Below, in pieces: positions 1 to 8,077 of a DNA stretch of 56,428 bases. How positions within the stretch are numbered: position 1 is the first letter of the stretch; every line of letters starts with the position of its first letter. The notes under the pieces were generated by a model that was given only the letters and a program-made list of their open reading frames with translations, ran no database searches and was not told the origin of the DNA. The position numbers were made by a program, and so were the translations under genes. The stretch comes from CAZNGF01 sp964572855 (GTDB lineage: Bacteria > Bipolaricaulota > Bipolaricaulia > RBG-16-55-9 > JAJCYT01): NCBI GenBank assembly GCA_964572855.1, contig CAZNGF010000008.1, positions 1 through 56,428 of the forward strand, read 5' to 3'.

Positions 1-1374
1 AGAAGCGCTCTCTCGTTGTTTCTAGCGCTTGCTCTTTTCGTAGGATTTGCCGGTACCGCCAAGGGTGATGTGACCGGGAGTTTTGACATTGATATTTCAC
101 TCCTGCCCCAGACCACTGCGTTTGAAGCTGTGGAGTTCGACATCGACTTACAAGCCAATCTGGTGGTCAACGTTACACTCAGCGGTCTGACCTTCGGCGC
201 TGATCTGGGCTTTGGCGTGACCGGCGTGGAGTTCGCCATCCTGAGCCTGACCACGAACCTGGGCGCGCTCAGCGTGTTTGACCAGTTCGTGTTTGCAGCG
301 CCCTTCGGCTGTGACGAGTTCCCCACCGGCGACGGCGACAACACCAGCGGCGGTATTCCCGGCCAGTGCCGCGGTGACTTCGTGGGCCCTATTGGGATAG
401 ACTCCACTACTGACCCCGTTTCTACCAACGTGATCGGCTTCGTGAAGAAGCGCGTCGATATGGAGCTCAACATCGCCGGCATCACGCTCAACAACCTGGC
501 GATCCTCGAGGACGTCGACTTTCCTGACATCGATGGTCGCGGCGATCACGAGCACGACCACTTCCTCACCAGCAACACCTATGATCTGGGACAAACAAAC
601 AACACCATCGACGATGAGATCCCGACCTTCGGGTTCGGTGACGTGATCACGCTGAGCGGGCAGACCGTCAGCGGCATCTCGGTGACCAACATCACCGGCA
701 TCTGCGCCGACGCGCAAGAGGTCAACCGCATCAAGAAGCGCAGCTTCGCGGGCGAGGTCGACAATGCTTGCGCCGGCGACAGCGACGTGATTGACGGCAC
801 CTCCGAGGCGCTGCTGGCCTTCACGGTCGAGAAGATCGGGATCGAGGGCGTGGAAATCGGTGGCATCCTGATTGACTCTTGGTTCGAGTTCCGTCCCGGC
901 GAGCCGTTCAGTGCCGACTTCACGCTGGCCTTCAGCGTGGCCGGCTTGGCCAATGTGACAGTGTCTGCCGAATCGGACAACATCACCAACTTGACGCTTA
1001 ACAGCATCACGACGGTGGTTTCGGCCGACAATCTGACGCTGACTCTTTCCGATATTGGCGGAAACCTGAAGATCGATCAGGTGAACGCAGTGTTCTCGGT
1101 TACGCTCAACCCGAACCAGAACCCCGCCAGTCTGACGGTTTCGGTCACCACCTCCGACCCCGGGTTGACAGCGCTGTCCGCCACATTGACCGTGAGCCGC
1201 AGCGGCCTGACGCTGAGCTCGGCCACGAGCTTTAGCGGCTCTGGAACGCTTCAGTGGTCATCGACCAGCTTCAATCTGAGCGCAGAAGCGGGCGCTCTCA
1301 ACTTCGGTGCACGTCTGAGCTACGGACCTGGCGGCTTTGGTGGCGGTGCGCTCAACTTCGGCATCGTCTTCTAA
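1..1374 (+). CDS. Porin-like beta-rich exported protein (5' end outside window)
   Basis: The frame is open from base 1, so the start codon and first few signal-peptide residues lie outside the window. Visible residues are the end of a hydrophobic signal, then a mature part beginning DVTGSFDIDI. The mature protein is almost entirely alternating hydrophobic/polar stretches typical of beta strands, with a few Cys and an Asp/His-rich patch (DGRGDHEHDHF). It ends GALNFGIVF, with a C-terminal Phe as in outer-membrane beta-barrels. It is a close paralogue of the complete minus-strand gene at 20878-22275, sharing long blocks such as VNRIKKRSF. A strong terminator follows at 1405. Known: C-terminal aromatic residues are the usual signal for barrel insertion. 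Inferred: outer-membrane porin or barrel. The exact family is not recognised. Confidence 0.8.
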   Translation, partial: RSALSLFLALALFVGFAGTAKGDVTGSFDIDISLLPQTTAFEAVEFDIDLQANLVVNVTLSGLTFGADLGFGVTGVEFAILSLTTNLGALSVFDQFVFAAPFGCDEFPTGDGDNTSGGIPGQCRGDFVGPIGIDSTTDPVSTNVIGFVKKRVDMELNIAGITLNNLAILEDVDFPDIDGRGDHEHDHFLTSNTYDLGQTNNTIDDEIPTFGFGDVITLSGQTVSGISVTNITGICADAQEVNRIKKRSFAGEVDNACAGDSDVIDGTSEALLAFTVEKIGIEGVEIGGILIDSWFEFRPGEPFSADFTLAFSVAGLANVTVSAESDNITNLTLNSITTVVSADNLTLTLSDIGGNLKIDQVNAVFSVTLNPNQNPASLTVSVTTSDPGLTALSATLTVSRSGLTLSSATSFSGSGTLQWSSTSFNLSAEAGALNFGARLSYGPGGFGGGALNFGIVF

Positions 1375-1404
1375 GTTCGCACGTTTCACGAGACAGAAGG
1401 CAGA

Positions 1405-1440
1405 GGGCCCCAGGGATGGATTCCTGGGGCCCTTTTCATT
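1405..1440 (+). terminator. Rho-independent terminator
   Basis: Arms 1405-1414 (GGGCCCCAGG) and 1423-1432 (CCTGGGGCCC) pair perfectly over 10 bp around an 8-nt loop and are followed by TTTTCATTCTTT. It lies 30 bases after the stop of the porin-like gene. Confidence 0.9.
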
Positions 1441-1465
1441 CTTTAGACAGTTATCGAAGTTGCCG

Positions 1466-1921
1466 ATGCACGACACACCGAGACCAATACGCTTCACCCT
1501 TGTGTTCAGAGCTGTGCTCTTGATCTTCGGCGTGCTCTTAGTGGGGACTGCAGCCGATACACCCGTGCAGGCCGTCTCATCCTGCGTTGGCGAACTGCCC
1601 TCTGCACTGACGTTCACACCCGCCGATCGCACCGTATCGTCAGGACAGATCCTCGTCGTGGAGTTCTCGCTGCGGCGTTCGCTGGATAGGTTCGTGTCCA
1701 CCACCGTGGCCACTGCTCACGCGGGCTTTCGCAGTTCGCTGGCGCTGCGGCAGTGGAAAGTCGCCCCTAACAGGCGCGATCAGACGTTTGGGATCCCCAT
1801 CCTGGTTGCGGACACGGTGCCGCCCGGCCGCTACGAGGTCAACCTGGTCATCAACGCCGATTGCGGTCAGGACGCGATTGTGACGCGCATCTATCGGTTC
1901 GAGGTTGTGGTCTCACCATAA
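1466..1921 (+). CDS. Small exported protein of unknown function
   Basis: A 151-residue protein. The start ATG at 1466 puts an N-terminal Arg and a long hydrophobic run (residues about 12-34, ending DTPVQA) at the beginning, a convincing signal peptide; the frame is open further upstream but only through the terminator. The mature part has two Cys (near residues 39 and 136) and beta-type segments such as TFTPADRTVSSGQILVVEFS, reminiscent of a single immunoglobulin-like domain. No clear ribosome site precedes the ATG, and a terminator separates it from the preceding gene. No family recognised. An antisense frame over its 5' half lacks any signal and was discounted. Confidence 0.55.
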   Translation: MHDTPRPIRFTLVFRAVLLIFGVLLVGTAADTPVQAVSSCVGELPSALTFTPADRTVSSGQILVVEFSLRRSLDRFVSTTVATAHAGFRSSLALRQWKVAPNRRDQTFGIPILVADTVPPGRYEVNLVINADCGQDAIVTRIYRFEVVVSP

Positions 1922-2284
1922 GTGGATTTGAACACACCCGGCTTTCTGAGCAAGTATTTCCGCGACGAGGTCTTGGCTGAGGCGGAGGTGTGGTATGACG
2001 CGACACGATGGTCTTTGGCATCATTGCGATCGCCATGCCGTTCCGTAGGAGCGCGATTCATCGCGCCCGCAGCCACGCGCCTCGGCCGCCCACGAAACCC
2101 TGTCTCGCCGCAGAACCGGGCGTGTGCCCCGAATCCAATCCCCAACGAACGGCCGTGAGGACAGGTCCCCAACGAAGAGCCACCCAACGGAATGCCGTGA
2201 GTGCAGGCGTGAGGCCAGGTGAATTGGCCCCCTACGTTCCAGAACCGGCTTGGTCGTCTACTGGCGCTTCGGGCCTGGGCAAGC
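1922..2284. other. Intergenic region without a convincing gene
   Basis: The stretch between the exported protein and the terminator of the exporter operon. Open frames here are short, low in codon bias and lack ribosome sites. The only structure seen is a half copy of the GTAGGGG palindrome repeat at 2045-2068. Confidence 0.6.
2045..2068 (+). repeat. GTAGGGG-type palindrome (half element)
   Basis: Begins GTAGGAG and continues with the GCGCGAT/ATCGCGC palindrome centred on TTC. Same core as the repeats at 3261 and 3400, without the second (GGACCC) half. Confidence 0.7.
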
Positions 2285-2331
2285 CGGAGAAAGGCGCGGC
2301 GCCCGGCCGGCCGGGGCCGGGCGGGCGCCGC
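2285..2331 (-). terminator. Terminator of the RND exporter operon
   Basis: On the minus strand a perfect 10-bp outer stem (2322-2331 with 2296-2305, GCGGCGCCCG/CGGGCGCCGC) encloses a further CCGGCC/GGCCGG pairing. It is followed by GCCTTTCT, 40 bases beyond the LolA-like stop codon. Confidence 0.7.
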
Positions 2332-2372
2332 TGGGAGGGTGAGAGGTTGGGTTGTTCAAAAGCGCTGTGGGC

Positions 2373-3227
2373 TTACCCCTCCACGCCGAAGTCGGCCGGG
2401 TCGAACTCCGGCAGGGCCTCGGGGGTGAAGATGTCATCGGGCAGCTCGTCCACGGTGCGGCGGTCCGAGATCGAGATGGTCGTGCGACTGTCCTCCAGCA
2501 CGTTTTCGACCACGAGCACGTTGGGCTCGATCGAGCCGTCGAACGCGATGAAGTCGTCGGCCGTCGAGACCTGCTCCAGCTGGTCGGCCTTGTTGATCAG
2601 CTCGCCCCTGAGCACGACGAACGCTTCCGTGTCGATCCAGACCGTGCCGCTGGGGAAGTCCACGTCGGCCTCGGGCTTGGCCGTGAGCGCGACCTGGTAG
2701 GCCGTGCGCGTCTGCGCCTCGCCGAGCCACGTAACCGTGAGCTCCTCCTCGCCGAGCAGCTCGCCCGCGTAGTCGTCGCTGAAGTCCAGCCCGCCGCCGA
2801 TCTGGTCGTTTTGCAGGTTGCTGCCGGCAAAGCCCGCGTTGCGATCGTTTTCGCTCACCAGCTCCTTGACCTGGCCCAGCGCGGACAGCAACAGCCAGAG
2901 GCGCGTGTCTTCGACCGGGTCGACCGGGTCGAGGCTCAGGAAGATCGTCCCGCGCTCGAGCTCGGGCGCCAGGAAGTAAATCAGCAGCTTGTCGGGCTCG
3001 CCGTCCTCCTGCTTGCCGAAGAAGGCGAACTCGCGCGAGAGCGTCGAGCCGTCCTTGCTCAAAATGTCGAAGCTCACCCGGTTGATGCGGCTGCCTTCGG
3101 CCGTGAGCGTGCCCTGCTCCGACGCGCGCGCCAGGATCTCATCGCCGGTCAGGTCTTGTGCGTTGAGTGCCCAGGCGCTCGCAAGCGCCAGCAGCAGCGC
3201 CAGCGCGATCGTCGTGAGTCTTTTCAT
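2373..3227 (-). CDS. LolA-like outer-membrane lipoprotein-sorting family protein
   Basis: 284 residues with a clear signal peptide (MKRLTTIALALLLALASAWALNAQ). The body resembles the LolA-like family encoded beside RND/MMPL exporters: a repeated beta-sheet pattern with FAFFGKQEDGEPDKLLIYFLAP near residues 68-90, GTIFLSLDPVDPVEDTRLWL near 92, and GTVWIDTEAFVVLRGEL in the last third. The ATG at 3227 is chosen over an in-frame TTG one codon upstream because AGGAGG sits 7 bases before it. It is the last gene of the TetR/RND operon, 280 bp after the exporter; two palindromic repeats fill that gap. Inferred role: periplasmic acceptor or chaperone for a lipid or hydrophobic substrate moved by the exporter. 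Confidence 0.8.
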   Translation of the reverse strand: MKRLTTIALALLLALASAWALNAQDLTGDEILARASEQGTLTAEGSRINRVSFDILSKDGSTLSREFAFFGKQEDGEPDKLLIYFLAPELERGTIFLSLDPVDPVEDTRLWLLLSALGQVKELVSENDRNAGFAGSNLQNDQIGGGLDFSDDYAGELLGEEELTVTWLGEAQTRTAYQVALTAKPEADVDFPSGTVWIDTEAFVVLRGELINKADQLEQVSTADDFIAFDGSIEPNVLVVENVLEDSRTTISISDRRTVDELPDDIFTPEALPEFDPADFGVEG

Positions 3228-3260
3228 CAAGATTCCTCCTATGTGGTTTTGTTCGATATC

Positions 3261-3359
3261 GTAGGGGCGCGATTCATCGCGCCCACGCCGGTCACCCGTT
3301 CACCGCGCATCCTTTTTCACCGAGCGCGTGGCCTCGGGTCCAATGAATTGGACCCCTAC
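3261..3359 (+). repeat. Compound palindromic repeat, copy 1 of a tandem pair
   Basis: 99 bp that begins GTAGGGG and ends CCCCTAC. Inside are two palindromes, GCGCGATTCATCGCGC near the left end and GGGTCCAATGAATTGGACCC near the right end. Copy 2 (3400-3499) differs at only a handful of positions. Confidence 0.85.
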
Positions 3360-3399
3360 AGGGGCGATTATTCCGGATTCGCGCTCGCAAACCCTTTTC

Positions 3400-3499
3400 G
3401 TAGGGGCGCGATTCATCGCGCCCGTGCCGGTCATCCGTTCACCGCGCATCCTTATCCCACCGGGCGCGTGGCCTCGGGTCCAATGAATTGGACCCCTAC
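3400..3499 (+). repeat. Compound palindromic repeat, copy 2 of a tandem pair
   Basis: 100 bp, same ends (GTAGGGG...CCCCTAC) and same two inner palindromes as 3261-3359. It ends 8 bases before the stop codon of the RND gene, so both copies lie between two genes of one operon. Confidence 0.85.
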
Positions 3500-3507
3500 A
3501 GGGTGGG

Positions 3508-5862
3508 TCACTCCACGTTCGCCGCCGTCACGCCCTGCGCCGCGCGCGCCTCGCCGCCGTCGGTCTCCACCGGCATCAGCGAGCGCTTCTTCAGAAACGC
3601 GGGCTGGCGCGTGACGAACCACGCCGGGATCACGGTCAGGGCGCTGATCGAGCTCACGGCCATGGTCAGGATCACGAGCCGGCCGAAGTTGACGTTGCCC
3701 TGGAATTCCGAGAACAGTAGCACGGCAAAGCCGAAGATCAGCGCCAGCGCGTTGATGAAGATGCCCTTGCCCGCCGTGCGCATGGTGCGCTCGTAGGCCC
3801 GCAGTCGGTCGTCGCTTGCGCGCAGCTCCGCCTTGTAGCGGCTGATGAAGTGGATGGCGTAGTCGATGCCGATCCCGACCGCGATGCTGCCCAGCATGAG
3901 CGTGGCCATGTCGAGCGCGAAGCCCGCATAGGCCATGACCCCGAACTCGACCACGACCGTGAACACCAGCGGCACCACGCTCACCAGGCCCGCCACCCAG
4001 GAGCGCATCAACAACGCCACCAGCAGTCCGGCCACGACCAGCGCGGCCAGCAAGCTGTAGATCTGGCTGCTGGAGATCTTGGGCACGATGGAGGCGAAGG
4101 CGCGCACCTGGCCCACCATCTCGGCGCTGGCCAGCTCGCCGTCGAAGGTTTGGGCCAGATAGCCGTTGACCTCGTCCACCAGCGCGATCATCTCGCCCGA
4201 GCCCATGTCGCCCACGCGCGCCAGCACCTCGCCCTTGGAGAAGTCGCTCAGCGCCATCTGGTCCAGGTCGCCGCTGTAGAGCAAAAAGAGCTGGGCCGCC
4301 AGGCGCGGGTCCTCGGGCACGCGGTAGAAGGCGGGGTCGGAGGCGTGCAGCGTCTCGTTCATCTGCATCGAGATCTTGGCCACCGACGAGACCTGACCCA
4401 CCTGGGGCAGATTCAGCAGGTAGTCCTGCAACCCCGCGATTTTCTCGAGCACGGCCGGCTCTTTGAGCCCGTCGCGCCGGCCGGTATCGATCTCGATGGC
4501 CAGCTGGCGGCTGCCGCCGAAGTAGTCGTCCATCACGTGCATGGCCTGGATGACCGGGTTGTTCTCGCCCAGGAACTCGTCGGGCTGGGTCTCGATCTCG
4601 ACCTGCGGGATGGCGGCGCCGAAGATCGCAAGCACGGCCAACGAGCCGGCCAGCACCCAGCCGCGGTGGCGCGCGACCCCGCGCGCCCAGAGCGCAAGCA
4701 GGTTGGATAAATGCGAGCGGTCGAAGGCTTTGCTCTCGGCCCGCCGGCGCGGCAGCGGCAGCCGGGCCAACAGCGCGGGCAGCAGCGTGAGCGACAGGAC
4801 CATGGCATACAGGATGCCGACGGCCGTGATCACGCCGAAGCTGCGCTGGGGCCAGAGGAACGAGCTGATCAGCGCCAGGAAGCCGGCCGCGGTCGTGAGG
4901 CTGGTCATGACCACGGGCGAGGCCATCTCGCCCATCGTGCGCAGCACCACCCCGCGCCGGCCCTGTCGGGTTTGGGCGGCCTCCTCGTAGTACTTGTTCA
5001 GGATGTGAATGCCGTCGGCGGCGCCGATGGCGATGAGCATGATGGGCATGATGATCGCAAAGGGCGTGATGGGCTGGTCGAACAGCGCCATCGTGCCCAC
5101 GGCCCACACCGTGCTGAAGGCCACCACCAAGAGCGGCAACACGATCCCGCGCACGCTGCGGAAGCTGAAGAACAGCACGGCGATCACAACCAGGACGACA
5201 AACGGGATCAGGCGCTGCATGTCCGCGGTCATGGTGGTGGCGATATAGGTGCGCAGGACCGGCTCGCCCGAGACGTAGATGGTCTCGCCCGCGCCCCCGC
5301 GAAAGCGGTCGGCCACGCGCTCGACCGCCTGCACCACCGCCGGGGCATCGGCCCCGAGCGCCAGCTCGATCGAGATCGCGCCGGCGCGCCCGTCCTCGCT
5401 CACCACCGCGCCGCGCAGGTTGCGGTCGCCCAGCACGCGCTGCCGGAAGGCCGCGATCTCCTCGGGGGTTTCCGGCACGCTGGCCATGGCCTGCTCGACC
5501 ACGATCGAGCTCTCGGTGCCGTAGATGACGTCGGCCGTGGACGGACCGCGCACGTTCTCCACGCCGCGCACCGCTTCGAAGGCCGCTTCCATCTCCTTGA
5601 ACTTCTTGAGCGTCTCGGGTTTGAAGATCGTGTCCTCGGTCACCAGCGAGACCAGGAACAGGTCCTGCGAGCCGTAGGTGTCCTCGGCGCGGTTGAGCGC
5701 GGCCACCGCCGGGTCGTCGTCGGGCAGGAACTCGGTGAAGTCCGACTCGAACGAGAGCCCCAGCGTCAGCACGGCCGCCACGAAGCCGACCGTGACGGCC
5801 CCCACGGCAGAGAGCGTGATCCACGGGTGGTTTTCCACCCAGCCCACGAGTTTGGTGAACAA
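3508..5862 (-). CDS. RND/MMPL-family exporter (HAE-3 type)
   Basis: 784 residues in two homologous halves, each with one leading membrane helix, a large periplasmic loop and a block of five helices (TM1 near residues 13-33, TM2-6 about 215-370, TM7 about 400-420, TM8-12 about 605-760). Seen: FESDFTEFLPDDDPAV after TM1, as in predicted exporters of this superfamily, and the GAADGIHIL and GIDYAIHF segments at equivalent places in the two halves. A TTG start at 5862 is supported by AAAGGAGG 7 bases upstream. One copy of a single polypeptide with two halves points to the HAE-3/MMPL branch (lipid, hopanoid or hydrophobic export) rather than AcrB. It lies 13 bases after the exported accessory gene, in the TetR-led operon. 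Substrate unknown. Confidence 0.88.
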   Translation of the reverse strand: MFTKLVGWVENHPWITLSAVGAVTVGFVAAVLTLGLSFESDFTEFLPDDDPAVAALNRAEDTYGSQDLFLVSLVTEDTIFKPETLKKFKEMEAAFEAVRGVENVRGPSTADVIYGTESSIVVEQAMASVPETPEEIAAFRQRVLGDRNLRGAVVSEDGRAGAISIELALGADAPAVVQAVERVADRFRGGAGETIYVSGEPVLRTYIATTMTADMQRLIPFVVLVVIAVLFFSFRSVRGIVLPLLVVAFSTVWAVGTMALFDQPITPFAIIMPIMLIAIGAADGIHILNKYYEEAAQTRQGRRGVVLRTMGEMASPVVMTSLTTAAGFLALISSFLWPQRSFGVITAVGILYAMVLSLTLLPALLARLPLPRRRAESKAFDRSHLSNLLALWARGVARHRGWVLAGSLAVLAIFGAAIPQVEIETQPDEFLGENNPVIQAMHVMDDYFGGSRQLAIEIDTGRRDGLKEPAVLEKIAGLQDYLLNLPQVGQVSSVAKISMQMNETLHASDPAFYRVPEDPRLAAQLFLLYSGDLDQMALSDFSKGEVLARVGDMGSGEMIALVDEVNGYLAQTFDGELASAEMVGQVRAFASIVPKISSSQIYSLLAALVVAGLLVALLMRSWVAGLVSVVPLVFTVVVEFGVMAYAGFALDMATLMLGSIAVGIGIDYAIHFISRYKAELRASDDRLRAYERTMRTAGKGIFINALALIFGFAVLLFSEFQGNVNFGRLVILTMAVSSISALTVIPAWFVTRQPAFLKKRSLMPVETDGGEARAAQGVTAANVE

Positions 5863-5875
5863 AGGTTTTCCTCCT

Positions 5876-6349
5876 TTAGAGCCAGCCGTGCTTCAAGAAG
5901 AACCCGGCCACGATGGCCGGGAACAGGTCGTCCCCCACGCCCCGCACCGAGGCGCCCTGCGGGGCGAACACCTGGGACAGCATCCCGCGCAGCGCTTGCG
6001 CGGCTTGGGCCACCTGCGGCTCCTTCTGCTCGAAGTAGGGCCGACCGAAGAGCCACACGGTCTTGCCGCGGGCCAGGTCCAGCGGGACGAGCACGACCAG
6101 GTCGAAGCGCGTTTCAAGTGACTGCCCCTGCAGCGGCAGGTCCAGCGGCGAGGCGACCTCGGCCAGCCGGGCCGTGACCGCGAAGGCCGGGTTGCCCTTT
6201 AGCAGGCCCACCAGGGCGTTCACCTGCAGGGACTCCTGAAAGGTCTTGGTCTCGTCGATCACGAGCACGCGCACCGGGGCCTCCTGGGCCTGGACCCAAG
6301 GCGCCAGCGCGAACAGGGCGAGCACGAGCGCGGGGATGAGTCGTTTCAT
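5876..6349 (-). CDS. Exported accessory protein of the RND operon
   Basis: 157 residues with a signal peptide (MKRLIPALVLALFALAPWVQAQ). The mature part has alternating strand and helix segments (VRVLVIDETKTF, DLVVLVPLDLARGKTVWLF) and ends hydrophobically (IVAGFFLKHGWL). AAGGAG lies 5 bases before the ATG, and the ATG overlaps the TetR stop by 4 bases (ATGA), so the two are translationally coupled. No family recognised. Position suggests a periplasmic partner of the RND exporter. Confidence 0.75.
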   Translation of the reverse strand: MKRLIPALVLALFALAPWVQAQEAPVRVLVIDETKTFQESLQVNALVGLLKGNPAFAVTARLAEVASPLDLPLQGQSLETRFDLVVLVPLDLARGKTVWLFGRPYFEQKEPQVAQAAQALRGMLSQVFAPQGASVRGVGDDLFPAIVAGFFLKHGWL

Positions 6350-6963
6350 GAGGTCTCCTTGTCGGTTTCGTCGGGCTTGAGGCCGCGCCAGAGGAACTCG
6401 GCCAGCTCCTCGGCGGCCGTTTCTTTCATGCGGTATGCTTGTTCGTCGTCGTAGAGGCACAGGCGAACCAGCACCGCGCGCGCGGCGCCAAAGACGATGT
6501 TGGCGGCGACCAGCGGATCGAGCTGTCGGATCTCGCCGCGGGCCATGGCTCGCTCCAGTATCTCGGCGATGTGGTTTGGAACCTCCTTGAAGATCTGGTG
6601 CGTGCAGGTCTCGACCTGGCCGCCCAGGTGCAGCTCCTCGCTCAGCAGCAGCCGCATGATCTCGCGCTGCTCCAGGCCGCGGGTGATGTGAGCGTTCATG
6701 AGCCGGAAGAACTTCTCGCGCATCGGCAGGTCGCTCTGCATGATCTCCTGGGCCATTTGAAGCCGTTCGGCCTTCTCGACCTCGAAGATGTGGATGAGAA
6801 TATCGTCCTTGCTCTTGAAGTAGTTGTAGAGCGTGCCCACGGCCACGCCGGCTTCCATCGCGATCGCGTTGGCCGTGGTGTGGTGGAAGCCGTGCTGGGC
6901 GAAGGCGCGCAGGGCCGCTTCGCGGATAAGCTCTTTTTTGTCTGTGGCAGCGGATTTGGCCAT
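6346..6963 (-). CDS. TetR/AcrR-family transcriptional regulator
   Basis: 205 residues. The N-terminal helix-turn-helix is typical: KKELIREAALRAFAQHGFHHTT followed by AIAMEAGVAVGTLYNYFKSKDDIL (residues about 8-57). The rest is an all-helical ligand domain; SEELHLGGQVETCTHQIF resembles the fatty-acyl-CoA-responsive branch. First gene of the exporter operon. An 18-bp inverted repeat, TGAATGAGCGTTCATTCA, lies 13 bases upstream and overlaps the transcription start, so autorepression is likely. The ribosome site before ATG 6963 is weak (GGGGTTGAG). Confidence 0.9.
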   Translation of the reverse strand: MAKSAATDKKELIREAALRAFAQHGFHHTTANAIAMEAGVAVGTLYNYFKSKDDILIHIFEVEKAERLQMAQEIMQSDLPMREKFFRLMNAHITRGLEQREIMRLLLSEELHLGGQVETCTHQIFKEVPNHIAEILERAMARGEIRQLDPLVAANIVFGAARAVLVRLCLYDDEQAYRMKETAAEELAEFLWRGLKPDETDKETS

Positions 6964-6976
6964 CTCAACCCCAGAG

Positions 6977-6994
6977 TGAATGAGCGTTCATTCA
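6977..6994. promoter_or_regulatory. TetR operator palindrome
   Basis: TGAATGA-GCGT-TCATTCA: perfect 7-bp arms around 4 bases. The arms equal those of the Bacillus FadR site (TGAATGA-N4-TCATTCA). It lies between the -10 box and the TetR start codon. Confidence 0.8.
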
Positions 6995-6995
6995 T

Positions 6996-7023
6996 AGTAT
7001 AGCGCGCATCCCCTGGAATGCAA
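6996..7023 (-). promoter_or_regulatory. Promoter of the TetR/RND operon
   Basis: On the minus strand, -35 TTGCAT (7018-7023), 16-base spacer, -10 TATACT (6996-7001). The operator starts right after the -10 box. Confidence 0.65.
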
Positions 7024-7083
7024 ACGAAACGGTGAAAGACGCTCTGGGAAGCGAGATGCGGTTCCTATTTGATCGTGTCTTGC

Positions 7084-7238
7084 CAAGGGCGCGATCAATC
7101 GCTCCCCTACGGCAGGACTAGGTGCACACCGTCCCCCTGTAGGGGTCCCATTCATGGGACCCGCGGCTATGCATCCGGTCCATTGCCGGAGCAAAGATCG
7201 GGGCGTATGGCCGCAAGCGCGAGCAATCGCGCCCCTGC
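7084..7238 (+). repeat. Cluster of palindromic repeats
   Basis: Three related palindromes: 7084-7110 (GGGCGCGATCAATCGC...CCCCTAC), 7139-7162 (GTAGGGG then TCCCATTCATGGGA) and 7216-7237 (GCGCGAGCAATCGCGC then CCCTGC). Together they fill most of the gap between the ABC permease gene and the TetR operator. Confidence 0.7.
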
Positions 7239-7261
7239 GGCAGGATGAACAAGATTCTGTG

Positions 7262-8077
7262 TTAACCCGCACGCGGGTCGAACAGCTCGCGCAGCCCCTC
7301 GCCCACGAAGTTGACCCCGGCCACGGCCAGCGCGATGGCCGCGCCCGGCGCCACCGCCAGCCAGGGGGCCTCGCGGTAGTAGAGTTGGGCGTCGTTGAGA
7401 ATGCCGCCCCAGGTGGCCGTCGGCGGCGGGAGGCCGAAGCCCAAAAAGCTCAGGGCCGATTCGATCAGGATGGCGTAGGCCACCAGCAGCGAGCCGGCCA
7501 CCCACACCGGCGTGAGCGCGTTGGGGAGCACGTGGCGAAACAGCACCCGCGCCCGCGAGCCGCCCACGGCGTAGGCCGCCTCGACAAACGCCTGCTCGCG
7601 CAGCGCCAGCACCTGCCCGCGCACCAGGCGCGCAACCGTGGGCCAGGCCACCAGCGAGAGCACCAGCACGAGGCGGCCTGCGTTCAGCTCGACGAGGGTG
7701 GCGGCCACCATGGCCAGCGCCAGCACGGGGATCGACAGCAGCGTGTCCACCAGCGCCGAGACGGCTCCATCGAGCCAGCGCCCGAAGAAGCCCGCCAGCG
7801 CGCCCAGGATCGCCCCCACCAGCACGGCCAGCACGGCCGCGCCCAGCGCCAGCCCCAGCGAGGTGCGGCCCGCGAACAGCAACCGACTGAGCGCGTCGCG
7901 CCCGATGTCGTCGGTGCCCAGCGGGTGGGCCCAGCTGGGCGCCTGCAGCATGTCGCGCGGGCTGACGCGGTCCGGCGGGTGCGGTGCGATCCACGGCGCC
8001 AGCAGCGCCGCCAGGCCCAAGGCGACGAGGCAGGCCAGCCCGAAGAGCGCGAGCCGGTTGCGCGCGAACCTATTCAT
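7262..8077 (-). CDS. Peptide-type ABC transporter permease (DppC/OppC family)
   Basis: 271 residues, about six membrane helices after a short cytoplasmic start (MNRFARNRLALFGLACLVALG). Diagnostic DppC features: APHPPDRVSPRDMLQAPSWAHPLGTDDIGRDALSRLLFAGRTSL (residues about 31-75) and the ATPase-coupling EAA loop EAAYAVGGSRARVLFRHVLPNALTPVWV (about 165-192). Its start overlaps the 3' end of the upstream permease by 8 bases, so they are co-translated. It is the last gene of the operon, with no ATPase gene after it. Confidence 0.9.
   Translation of the reverse strand: MNRFARNRLALFGLACLVALGLAALLAPWIAPHPPDRVSPRDMLQAPSWAHPLGTDDIGRDALSRLLFAGRTSLGLALGAAVLAVLVGAILGALAGFFGRWLDGAVSALVDTLLSIPVLALAMVAATLVELNAGRLVLVLSLVAWPTVARLVRGQVLALREQAFVEAAYAVGGSRARVLFRHVLPNALTPVWVAGSLLVAYAILIESALSFLGFGLPPPTATWGGILNDAQLYYREAPWLAVAPGAAIALAVAGVNFVGEGLRELFDPRAG

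Noticed and set aside
1258..1713. Minus-strand frame over the small exported protein
   Set aside because: No signal peptide, no ribosome site and it covers the terminator; the plus frame has a signal peptide.
3261..3499. CRISPR array
   Set aside because: Only two copies of about 100 bp with inner palindromes; no short regular repeats or spacers and no cas genes.
3452..5824. Alternative 790-codon frame antiparallel-phase within the RND gene
   Set aside because: Its Arg/Gly/Ala-rich composition is the typical shadow of a high-GC gene; the 784-residue frame shows clear RND motifs.
4711..6177. Plus-strand open frame of 488 codons across the RND operon
   Set aside because: His/Arg/Gly-rich antisense shadow with no recognisable domain.
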